Both the position numbers and the translations under genes were made by a program. DNA of 64,000 bases from Tetrahymena elliotti 4EA (lineage: Eukaryota; Ciliophora; Oligohymenophorea; Hymenostomatida; Tetrahymenidae): positions 328,539 to 392,538 of the forward strand of contig JH720318.1 in assembly GCA_000231825.2 (NCBI GenBank), in the 5' to 3' direction. Position 1 is the first letter of the stretch, and each line of letters starts with the position of its first letter. A model generated the notes under the pieces. The model was not told the DNA's origin, made no database searches, and saw only the letters and a program-made list of their open reading frames with translations. Below are positions 1 to 11,459 of the stretch, piece after piece.

Positions 1-1033
1 GCTATTTACTAAATTTAAATTTCTTTTTCCCTCCTTTAATGTATGTTGCATAAGAATCATTATAATCAGATTATTATTGTTAATTTATCATGCTTTACAT
101 AGATTCTACAAATTGATTTTTGGAAGCAGATTGTATTATTTCTTTATTGAAATTATCTAATGCATCTTTGAACATTATAGAATACTCTTCAGTTCTTTAA
201 TCTTGTGCAAAAATACGTCCTAATTTTATAACCAAACTCTAGCAAATATCATTGAGTCTTTGAAAATTCCATTCACACCACATTTTAAAGTTAGTTTTGA
301 GATTTTTTTTAATATATCTACTATAAACATATTTCACTTAGTTGAATTCTTTAAAAAATATCTGAGGGAGATAAGATATTTAGTTGAGAGATTTTACTTA
401 GCAAAATCTAAAATCTTGCCCTTTTGTTATTTGTAAAAAAATAGCATTTATAAAGAAGCAAAATATTTCTATATCATAAAACTAACACCAATTACAGCTT
501 ATATCAAATAAGAATTTTTAAAATACTTCTATACTTATTGAATATTCACTGTAATAAAATGATTTATGTTCTTTTAGATTCTCTAAAAGCTTAGCAAAAT
601 TCGTTATAGAAAAGGAAGCTCCCATTTAGAGCTCATTGATGCTATCATAATGATATTTTAAATCAAATGGTTTCACTCCATTTTAGTCAATTTAATGCTA
701 TTGAACATTTAACAAAGTTAGCTCTCTATTCCAATCATTTAATGCTGACACAATAGCTTTTTCAATTTAAAATGTCTCAATGAGAGCCTTCTAAATCCTA
801 AGATTGAGTTCTATAAATTAAAAAAACTTAATCTAAATATCATTAGATTATTTTTGATAAATAGCTGTCAAGAACTTTTTAGTTGTTTCTTAAAATAGTG
901 GATGATAAAAGAGCATTAATGTATTTGCATTAATTTCTTCATTTACATCATGCTCTTCACCAGGAGAATTCCGTATTTTAGTTTTATCATTTAGATCTTC
1001 ATTTTGAACTTTATAGAGACTGCTATGTCTCAT
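1..1033 (-). CDS. Hypothetical protein, C-terminus cut by the window edge
   Basis: An open frame with TAA/TAG read as Gln runs without intron from an ATG at 1033 to the left edge, giving about 344 residues with no stop reached. The sequence starts MRHSSLYKVQNEDLND and has a charged, Asn-rich N-terminus followed by a long stretch that looks helical, with many aromatic residues (for example NLKTNFKMWCEWNFQRL near residue 255). Near the cut end it becomes basic (KGGKKKFKF). No signal peptide or clear membrane segment is visible. I do not recognise the family. The coding call rests on the long TGA-free frame and on base composition richer in G and C than the flank. ATG 1033 is the first Met I found in the frame. 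Confidence 0.7.
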
Positions 1034-2586
1034 GAATTAAATTAACTTGTTTTAAGCTTGTAAATATTCTGAATAGTTAAATATAAATTAATTGACTAGA
1101 TATTTTAATGATCTTTATTTTTTATTAGTTAAAATATTTAACAAGGAATTTATTTACTTTGATTGTTAATTCATTTAATTTCCGCTTTATACAAACCTAT
1201 AAAAACCTTCTTAATTAATTATTAACCATTAATTTCATAAAATACTTACTACTTGAATGAATTCATAATTTTAGATTTGTTTATTTTTTGCAGGAAAGTT
1301 TTGTTTATTTTTAATATACATTTCAAAATTACTTTCACTTTTTTTAAAAAATATTTTCATTTTATAAAGATACAGTTTTCATTCTTAAATTTTTGTTTTT
1401 TTATACCCATCTATTTATTCAACCAGAAATCAATTTTGTTTCAAAATCTTGGTATAATTTAAAAAAAATAATAAATAGATTAAATTGATAATTTTTATCA
1501 TAGATGATATTCTAATCTTTCTTTAAAAATAGTTAAATTATTTTTGAAATTTATTTTTCCTTTAATTGTTTGTTTTTTTAAATTAAATTAATAAAATATT
1601 TTCTAAAAAATATATTTCAATTTTGTCTAAATTAAATTTTTTGATTTAAAAGATGTTAAAATATGTGAATAAATTATTTGATATCTGAAGTTTATTTTTT
1701 TTATAATACCTACACTAATATATTGGATAACATTTTGTTTTAGGTTAATTTATTAAATCAACAAATAGCATGCTAATCTCTATAATAATAATACCATTTT
1801 TCTTTTTTTTTTGTTCATAGAAAATCAATTTTAAAAGATAAAATTATTTATGGAGTTTTTTTGAATTCAAATCTTTTGAATGGATTTAAAAATAATCCTT
1901 ATCTCTTACAAAATATCTGATAAGAACTTATTTCTTTGCAAAAATAAATAAATAAGAAATTAAATGAACTTCATAATATTTATTTTATTTTTCATAATTT
2001 TTTATGAAACATATTGATTTTATTTTCATTTTTATACCTAAATATTTTCTTGATTGAAGTAAGACTAAATAAAAGTAGTTTGTTTTTTTTAGTAGGTTTT
2101 TGAGAATAATCAGAAGAATGATCAAATTTGAAAATTAAGTTTAATTATTTTAGTTAATAAAGTTAAAATTTAATTAAGGTCGAAAATTGGTCGATGATTG
2201 AAATGTATTTAGTAAGTAGATGAGATTGTTAATATCTAATTTTTTGAATTAAAATATCTTTTTTGATTAAATATCAATCAGCTATCATAAAAGCAAATAA
2301 TATATTATATTATATATATTAGGTTTTTAAATTAAAAATAATGAATATGAGCAAAAGAATTAATTAGCATTTAATATGTTTAGGTTTTACAAATATTAAA
2401 TAAACTTATATTTTTTTTAAAGGGAAGTGAATAGTTTCTAAGATTTACCTACTATTAATCAATAATTCTATCACTTTTTATTGTTTTCTGAAACAAATGT
2501 ATACAAATAGACTAGTTTTGGTTATTATTTAATCATCATTACTATTGCTTTGTGTAAGAGAATTTCTATCTTATCAACAACAATGC
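1034..2586. other. Intergenic, nothing recognised
   Basis: Very AT-rich spacer with many homopolymer runs. A short Phe-rich open frame around 1253-1462 has the composition of random AT-rich DNA and is not called. A run of alternating TA lies near 2300. Confidence 0.6.
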
Positions 2587-2928
2587 TCAGTTGTAGTTAT
2601 TTAGGTTTTTGAAAGTTAATAAATATTATTCATTAAGTTTTTATTTAAATAAGTCAGAGCACTCTACAATTCCATCATAACCCTTGATATCGCAGCATTC
2701 TTCAGTTTTGAATTTAACCCACTTGACTCTTAAGGATAGATTGGTTAATTCTTATTTCAAGAAAGTTTCCCTCTAATTTCTACATTACACATAATCATCA
2801 ATTTGTTGTGGATGCTTTTAATTACATATATCTACAAAATTTTAGGTTTATTCATAAAGCTATCCACCTAGTTTTTAAACATCGCTTTCAACTTATTTTT
2901 CAAAATGAGTCAAAAAGTTTTGGTCCAT
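2587..2928 (-). CDS. Small hypothetical protein with conserved-looking cysteines
   Basis: Single-exon frame of 113 residues, from ATG at 2928 to TGA at 2587-2589, with Gln encoded by TAA and TAG. It begins MDQNFLTHFEKQVESD and has two Cys in its middle (VDICNQ and YVQCRNQ, 16 residues apart) and three more near the C-terminus (EECCDIKGYDGIVECSD). Paired cysteines in a small soluble protein recall the CHCH-type or small-Tim proteins of mitochondria, but the spacing fits neither family, so this is speculation. There is no signal peptide and no membrane segment. Its neighbour ALG6 lies on the same strand with a 0.35-kb gap, so a separate promoter is expected. Confidence 0.6.
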
Positions 2929-3280
2929 TTAGATAAATCACTAAATAAATTGATTTGTTTTGGTATTTAATTTATCTTTGGTAATTCTCCTATTTTTTTA
3001 ATACTAAATTGTTATGCAATTATCAATCAAATCAAATCGAAGTTTCTTGATTTATATTTAAATCAACTTTTCAAATATCGCTTATTTAAAAACTAGCTCA
3101 ATTAAACAAATCTATTAAAATCTATTTTAAATTTTCATACAAAAATACAAAAAATGGAGGTTATTCCTCTCAATTTAAACAAATAAGCAAGCAAATCAAT
3201 ACAATTTACACTCATTTTGTACTATATTTATTTAATTACAATTTAAATCAAAGGTTTTTAAAATAAAATTTTTCAATCAA

Positions 3281-5899
3281 TCAGTCTTTCTTTTCTTTTC
3301 TCTATTAACTACGCTAGTAACAGTGTACCATCAAGAGGTTAGTTTAAATAAAAATGTAGACAAACATTCCAAAACCTAAAACAGCATAAATCAAAGAAAA
3401 TAGATATGGATAATTTGCAGGTGGCTTCACATAATTTTCAGCTACAATTGCTATAAAGGATAAAATATAGATAGCTCTACGGAATACTGATTTGTAAAAT
3501 AAATCTGTAAGTGATATCAATTTAACCATGAGAGGAATTTTCTTTTCTTAGTCAAATATTTTTTTAGACTATCCTTAATCAATCACCTTACTGTCTGAAA
3601 TAAGAGTGCATTGATCAGCCAAATTCTTTTTGATAACACCTTCAATTTCAAGATATTTTAGAGTCTTTCCAACAAAGAAGTGGTGAACTAAATAAAAAGA
3701 TGCAATTTACTTTTTATTTTAAATAAATAAATATATTACCTATTGTTAAAACAATCCAGCAAATAGTTTACTTATCCTCTCTCAATAAAGGATAAAGAGT
3801 CAAGCAGCTGATAGTTACAAAATCTAAATAGTAGATATTCATATATCTGATGCATAAAACAAACAAGACTAATGGGATCAAAATAGTCTTTTCATGCACA
3901 TGATAAGAGAAGAAAAAGAAGCTCATTGAGATATTGAAAAGAGCAAATTTCAAGTATTTATATTTAGGTCTCATAAAAACAACATAAATGCTAGGAAGAG
4001 AAGCAATAAGAGTTAAAGCAATTGACATAAGAATGATAAATCTTTAATCAAATATCTAGGTCCATTTAATAAAAATATTAGAAAAACACCAAAAATTTGC
4101 AACCTAAAATTATTAGTTATTTCAATATTTTAATATTTACAACAAAATTCTAATTCGATTTACTTTTAATTAATAAAGCCCTCTATGAACAGGGAATATG
4201 GCAGAAACAAGTGAAATAAGTAATTCTTTATCTTCAATCCAAGGTAATATCATTAACAAAAAAGTACCAATAACTCCAAAACCGACTAGAGATATTCTCA
4301 AAATGAAGAATAAAGAAGCTCCAAAATCATACTGTTGATAAATAAAACAAACTTTAGAGTTAATAATAATTAAATTAATTAATGAATTACCTTGTTAGTT
4401 TTAATACTTCTAAAACCTGAGTCTACAGCTAAATAACCTAAGATGTAAAAAAAGAAACCTAATGAATAGTATAAACCCATTTGTTTAAAATTAAGAGCAA
4501 GTGTAAATAATATTCCTCCAATAACAACACTTCCTTAAGAACAGAAATAAACAGACCACAAAACAAGGCCATGCATGAAACTATTATACTAGAAGTGAGC
4601 GTGGTCGATAAGGATAAAAGGAGGGCAAAGCAAGGCTAAAAGGTAGAAGAGAGAGCGGAGAGTAAAACTGTATTTACTTAATTCAATTTTAGTGACATAA
4701 TATAAACTTGTGAAAAAGAAGAGTATATCACTGATTAAAACTGTCATTCTCATGTAAATCTATTAATAAAAAATAATTTAAATCCCTTTTAGTCATAATC
4801 ATTTTAATTTTTTTTGATTTATACTTTATGATTGGGTTCCTCATAACCTCTGCTATTAAATAATTCTACAGATTTTGGATCAAATTAATGACTGATGTAA
4901 CCAAATATATAGCTAACATATGCACTCAAAGGAGGATAGTCTATTCTCCAATAAGTCAAATCATTGTGAATAGTTTCAACATACCATTAGCTTGGAGGTG
5001 TATGAAGTGTTAATTCCATCCAATGTCTCTAAGCTTCATAATCACCATATGTAGGGGCTTATTTAATTCAGAAATAAATAATAATAAAAATATAATTCGC
5101 TTAATCTTAATATATGATTTATTTGTTTATTATTTACCATCTTAATAACCTGAATATGGTCCTAAACCTGCCAAAATTCTGATAAAAGATGCAAAAAGAA
5201 TGATGAATGTAATAGTAGAAGTTGATCCTAAAGTTGAATAGAGGGTGTGAACTAAGCTAAAAATAGATTCTTATTTAGTATTGTCAGATATTTAAATGTT
5301 TTTTTTTCCATATTCAGCAATCCTAACAAAATAGATTAATTAAATCACATAAAAAAAATTAACAATTTGAAAGCTATTTTACAATTTAATAATATCAGCT
5401 ACTGTCATTTTAGGAGTATAAGTTTTGTTGGTATAGTAATCTATTTCTTTGTAGCTATCATGATTAAAAAGAGCTATCTACCCTGGCTTTTTATTATAAA
5501 TTAGTTAGGATAAATAAAAAATAAATTGTATTATTACATTAAGATTAAATTTTATTAAAGGCTATGAAAATGGATAATTCTATTCTAACTTTATTTCTGC
5601 CTAAGCTGTACTGTCTTTTTTGTTTTCAGCATTTATTTAAAAGCTAAACTATTGATAAAATTGTTTATATTGAAATAACTTAGATCCGATTATTTTATTT
5701 TTACTAAGACTTCTACTCCTTTATGTGATTCTTTCCATTAGACATCATACTCTTACAAAACAGTATCTATTTCTTTGCGTTCTAATAAAGAATTATTCTA
5801 CTTAAATTTATTCCTTGATAATGTTTTAATTTTACCTCTCATTAAACGAGTATTTGTAATTTTCTAAGTCTACGTTTCTCCAGTTTGCTCTTCAGACAT
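3281..5899 (-). CDS. ALG6: ALG6: Dol-P-Glc:lipid-linked oligosaccharide alpha-1,3-glucosyltransferase
   Basis: ER membrane enzyme that adds the first glucose, from dolichyl-phosphate glucose, to the lipid-linked oligosaccharide used for N-glycosylation (family knowledge). Eight exons: 5899-5757, 5703-5538, 5486-5138, 5057-4825, 4759-4391, 4331-4164, 4103-3740, 3687-3281. All seven introns are GT..AG, 51-80 nt, and the phases agree, giving 732 residues. Diagnostic motifs: GDYEAQRHW (about residue 222, Q=TAG), WRIDYPPLSAY (the Asp-Tyr-Pro-Pro of GT57 enzymes), LIDHAHFQYN, AIFPVHRGL, VANFWC and FSYHVHEKTILIPL. ALG8 differs at several of these, so ALG6 is preferred. Many hydrophobic segments fit a polytopic protein. 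Human and yeast enzymes have about 510-545 residues; the excess is an N-terminal extension of about 160 residues. The first exon and its 53-nt intron are the least certain: an ATG at 5738 would give a shorter protein without them. Confidence 0.93.
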
Positions 5900-6537
5900 T
5901 TGATAATTTTTAATTGAAAGATATGCTCTAAAAAATATTTAGAAGATTTAATTACTTTTTGATTAATTTGATGATTATTAAATTTTACTGATATTTATCC
6001 TTGTTAATGAAGAAATTATATAAATTTTACAAGACCAACAAAAGTAAACTACACTTGTAGAATTTATAAGATAACATCAGAATTAATGAAATTCTTATTA
6101 GAAAAAATAAATTTAAAAGTTCATAACATATTAAACACACACATTTTGTAGGAAATTGAGAAAAGTAAATAATAAATAAATAAATGTATTTCTTGTTTGT
6201 CTGTCACTTTGTATTTTTTTTTGTTAGCTTTTGCAACATAAATTTAATTTAAATAATTTATATATACAAAATTGATTGAATTATAAAGATTTATTGATTG
6301 ATTTAATTTATTTTTTTAAGTATTTATTGATATATTAATTTTATAAGTCGGTGTTATAGTTAAAATTGTAAAGTTATTAATTAGAAAAAGAAAGAAACTA
6401 TTTTAAACAATTTTTTGTAATTTTTTTGTTTTTCTTCATTCAAAATTACTATTAATTTGGCCAGTTTGCTTAATTTAATTTCTTACTAAATACTCCATCG
6501 AAGTTAATAGAATTCAATTTCACTTAAACCTATTTAT
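5900..6537. other. Intergenic between ALG6 start and LRRC9 stop
   Basis: AT-rich spacer, presumably holding the ALG6 promoter and the LRRC9 3' end. No conserved element recognised. Confidence 0.6.
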
Positions 6538-9500
6538 TCATAATAAAATTTATTATTTTTATTTTCTTTCTTGTTAAAATGTGCTTACGAATCCTTTTTA
6601 ATTATTCATAGAAGGCATATGGATGTTAGGCAGGTTTTAACCTTTATCTATTTATTGAGGAATTCCATCTAATCTCTCTCTTTCTTCTATTGTTACTTCC
6701 TATTAATTATTCAAAAAATTATAAAAATATTACTTTAAAATCATGATAAAAATTTACTCTTCCATCCAAATAAAGTAAAGTGGGTAATTTTTTCAAGACT
6801 GCAGCCCTATATCCAGGCCTTCTTGAAAAAGCATTACCATTTAACTCAAGTTCTTTTAAATATGTTAACTCAGATAATTTTTCTATATCGGGGATATCAT
6901 TAATTCTGTTAGAGTTAGCAAAGAGATGCTATAATTTGTATAATCTTTATATATTATTAAAATTCTTTAGCCCATTGTCATCTATTTTTAAACACTTAAT
7001 AGGATTAGATCCAATGAATGACATACTATTTTTTAAATTTAAAAATGAAATTTAATAATAAATTCTATCAAATTTTTAATTTACGGATCAAACTAGCGAA
7101 CTTTATTGTGATTTACATCTAATTCACGAAGGGATTTTAGCTATTCAAGACAATCAATTTTATATATTTCATTTCTATAAGCTTTTAATATCTTTAACTC
7201 TCTAAGCAGGCAGAATTATAAACCATGGAATTCTTTCAGATTATTGTTACTTATATCTAATATTTCTAAATTCTTTTTTTTTCATTAAAATTATTAAATT
7301 TCAATCACTTTGTTTTAAAGAAATTACCTAGCAACCGTTCAGTGCTTTTTTAACATTAGCATCAGTGACAGATGCTAGAGTCTCAATTTTATTTGAATTA
7401 AGTATAAGTATTTTTAAGTTAGGTAAATAACCTAGCATACGAGTTGATTAGAATAAATTAGCTGATAAGTTAAGTTCTGTTAAATTAGGGAAGCTGTGAT
7501 GAGTAAACACTTCATCGAAATCTCTAAGTTTACAATTAGAAAGATCTAATTCTGTGATTTCTTAAGCAGATTACCCATATAAACGAGACATTAATATTTC
7601 TTCAGTTAATCTTCCTGTAAATAAATCTTTTGCAAGCTATTACTCACTTGCTTCAATAGATATTCCATCAAGAACCTTAAAAATATAAAATTTAACTTAA
7701 TAAGAGTTTTAATAAATAAGCATTCATTTTACCTTAAGTTTTTTAATAATAAATAGCGTGTAGATACGATAATTGGGATCTCTAGAAAAAGGATTTCCAG
7801 ATAAATCTAAAATAATTAACTTTTGCAATCCTTTAAGATTAGTGATTTCTTTAGATTCTGTGATAGAATTATTTCCCAAATACAATTCCATCAAATTTTT
7901 TAACTCTGGAAAATCTTCCAATGACTCAATCAGATTATCTTCCAAAGATAACTGCATTAAATTAGTAAGATGTGCTATTATTTTGAAAGAAGAAAAATAA
8001 ATATCTTTGTTTTTGTTCAAGAAAATATTTTACCCAACCCAGATATTTAACTGATTTTATTCTTTCCTAATTCCATTTTTTTAAGATAAATTAAGTTTTC
8101 TAACCCAGAAATTTTAGTTATTTTATTCTTTTCAAAGCTTAACTCTTCTAAGAGTTTACAATTACTTAAACCCTCTATTTTTTCTATGAGATTGTGACTA
8201 AAATTTGCTTATCTCAAATTCACAAGCTATTCTAAACCTTTAATACCTCTTAACTTCAAATGAGATAAGTTAATTATTTCAATTGTTTCTTTCCAATTAG
8301 GTTCAAGCTAAGACAAAGATCTACTTTAAATTATCTTTCCATATTCTTTAATCATATCATCACTGATTTCGCTAATTATTTTCTCTTTATTTCTTTAAAT
8401 ACTCTCCTTACTTTTAAAATAATAAATTATTTTAACACTTGATTATGTATGATATATCTCTCATATAAATTAAAATTTATTTAATATTAATCTTAAATTT
8501 ATTGGCCTTATATGATAAGTAAATTGAGAGTTGTTTAATATGATTTATTAACAATTAAAAGATTTCTTTGTTTTAAAGTTAAAATATTTTACTTAATTAG
8601 TTTGTTGTCTAAATACACAAGCTATGGAAGTATTGAAACGATATCATTAACAATATCTTTTTTTTCACTAAATGGATTAAATATAACTTTTAGATCTACC
8701 AAATTGATATTGCTTTGAAGTTATTAGATTTCTTTAATGTCTGCAATATCGTTATGAGAAACATCAAATATTTCTAATTTTTCTAGGCTACTTAGTCCAC
8801 TCAAAGATGTAATTTAATTATGGTTTAAGTCTAAAGTTGAGAGGTGAGGATAATAATCCAAATTTTTAATCTCAAGTATTTTATTATATGAAAGAATCAG
8901 AGTTTAAAGATTCTTAAGCTGAGGGAAAATGCATATTTCACTTATTTTCATGTTAGATAAGTTGACAAAAAGAATTTCTTCAGGATTTTTTTGATATTAT
9001 TCTAGAATCATCTTTTGTAATAGGAATGAATAAATTAATTTATTAAAAATTTAGAAAAGTAACTTACATCTTAAGTAATTTCTTGCTCAACTGCTTCTTA
9101 TAATAAGTTAGGATTAAGCTCATACAAGAAGGATCTTGAAAGACAATATTTAAAGTAATTTAGCAAAGTAATTTTGATTAAGGATATATCAGCCCTATCT
9201 AAATCTTATGCTTTTATTTCTAAATTAGGATGTTTTAAATCTTCTATATTTTCAAATTGATAATTATTTATCTCTTCACAAAGTGTATTATATATATTAT
9301 TTAACTCTCCTTTGTAAATATGAATGTTTTTAGGAGATATGAACTCGTCTTCAGGATTATCGAGAATACCTATTTGATCTCCAAAGTCAGAAACTTTATT
9401 TTAATTTTCATTAGAGAGTATGTAATTGAATTCAACCAGATACTCAGGTAGTACTAGATTATTATCTATCACAAACCACAACTTGTGCTTAGGATCATTC

Positions 9501-11459
9501 TCCTTTACTCTATATATTGTGTTTTCTTCTGAAAATAACTTAGAGTCTATTGGAGCACTTTTAAAAATGTCACTTGGTGCTGAATCAGGATCAAAAAAAG
9601 GAGTTTTTCCATCAGGAACACTTTTAATCATTAAAACCTTGCAAATTAAAAGCATGCCAGGCGGGTATATTGTCAAATTATCTTAGAAGCGACGCTTTAT
9701 AAATGCTTTTTTTAATTTTTCATGGTTACGTTTATTCTTTAAGAAACTCATAAGACGTGCACTATCTGCACCAAGAATACTATTGACTAAAGGAGTATAT
9801 CCACACAAACCTAATTACTTGCATTCATTGTAAGGACGGAAACCTTCTTCTAAAACATGATAAATTTCTTAAGGAGTGTTTGGGTCTACTCCATAAAACA
9901 AATACTCCAAACTCTTTTTGTAGTTGGAATTACTAACATCAACTAGGCTTTCCATTTTTTCTTCAAATTTATTTCTCAGAAATCTATTGTGTATTCTAAC
10001 AACTCTCTTGATTTGCAAATCTTAGATTCCATATCCTATCATATCCTCCTTATGAAATCTTGACTTGATTAAATCTTCACAACTAATATACCACTTTTCA
10101 TTACTTTTACCCTCTTCTAACCTTTATTTAATAAATTAAACATTTATATATCTAATTATATTCAAAAGTATGAAATATTCTAATACCTGATGTTACCACC
10201 TGTTTCAAGTTCTGTAATAAGTTTATGAATACAAATTGAAGAATTTTCATATAATTTTTTTTTCATGGACTCGTATACTTCCTCTACATGAGTAATTTCT
10301 TCAATTTTATCTGTATACATTGTTTTGTAATCTTAAAATTCAGGCCCTTTAGAATTTAAACTTTACATTTAGTTAATCTTTAATTAAAGGTTTGCAATAT
10401 CTTCGTTAAGAGAATCAAGTTTAATTTTTCTTGCTTTACGGATGAGTTTTCCTAGAGTAGAAAAGCTTCTCTACATTGTTTTTATACGCATATTATAATA
10501 CATTTTCTTTTTCATAAATGTTGCTTCAGCAAAACTTTTAGCTTCATCAGATATAAACAAAGTATCTAACTTAGTAATATTTCTCAAATGATATAGCACA
10601 TAAGTCTACATTAATAATATTCCAAAATAAATATTAAGAAATATAAAACTAATTTAATATACCTAATAATTGCAGAGATTACAAATAGGGTTCTCACCAA
10701 AGTGAGGATCATAAAAGCTTAAAATTTTTAAATTAGGCAATCTATTTAAATTTAATGCTTCTTTAAAAGAGCATATTTTATTTCCTGAGATGTTTAAGTC
10801 ATTCAAATTTTGTAATTTATCTAAAGATATCCTGATTTCTTCAATTTAATTTCCTGCAATCCATAGCTGTTTCAACTTTTCTAAAGACTGCAAATTTTAT
10901 AAAGACTAATATTTTAACATAAATAAATAAATTATTAAAAGGACTACTCGGGTGTAATTTGAATTCTTATTTCACTAATTCTCTTTTGAGTTATTTAAAA
11001 TAAATTTAAAAATATCAAATTGACATAATTACATCTATTCTATTGTTGCAAAGCCATAATATCTCTAAATTTACAAGATTTTCTAATCCCTAAATCTATT
11101 TTATATTGTTATTAGACAAATGAAGTCTTACTAAATTGACATTATTCTAAAGCCCGTCTATTTTTTATATATGATTCTCATCAAGCCATAAATTTTCTAA
11201 TAATTGCAATTCTTCTAATCCCTAAATACATAGAAAAAAGAAATTAACTTTTTTTGAAATTGTGTTTGTGTGGGCGGGTTTAAATGCTTGAAAAAGCAAA
11301 ATTTACTTCAATCTAGTATATATTCACATTAATTAAAGTTATAGTTTTAAGATTTTTGAAGTAAGAAACACAATTCATTCTATCTAATTCTTCTAATACC
11401 AATTCAACTGACTCAACCTTTCCTGGATTATTCATAGTCTTATCGCTAAATCCATTCAT
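6538..11459 (-). CDS. LRRC9: LRRC9-type leucine-rich repeat protein with embedded PARP-like domain
   Basis: Twelve exons, phases all consistent, 1353 residues (human LRRC9 is about 1450): 11459-11307, 11221-11033, 10905-10663, 10605-10187, 10121-9068, 9011-8593, 8410-8034, 7974-7733, 7675-7328, 7272-7085, 7025-6758, 6699-6538. Residues 30-190 are leucine-rich repeats of the SDS22/LRR_9 style (LWLDENHIQKIDGL, LWLCNNRI, LWIAGNQIEEI), then the family signature FGENPICNLCNYQTYVLYHL and DEAKSFAEATFMKKKMYYNM. Residues about 440-590 form a PARP-like region (GMLLICKVLMIKSVPDG, LWFVIDNNLVLPEYLVEF). Two further repeat blocks follow to about residue 1300, ending in a cap (GYRAAVLKKLP) and a Gln/Lys-rich tail. 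LRRC9 is associated with ciliated species (family knowledge); an axonemal or basal-body role is inferred. Introns are 55-182 nt. One 3' splice site (10906) was chosen because it restores the repeat spacing. Confidence 0.92.

Noticed and set aside
1253..1462. Phe/Ile-rich open frame of 69 codons
   Set aside because: Composition of random AT-rich DNA, with no conserved motif.
5736..5738. ATG at 5738 as the ALG6 start
   Set aside because: Possible, but an upstream exon from 5899 joins through a consensus GTAAGA intron in the right phase; kept only as the alternative.
6780..9686. Plus-strand open frames across LRRC9 (for example 6780-7055, 7773-8000, 9426-9686)
   Set aside because: They are antisense shadows of the LRRC9 exons on the minus strand.
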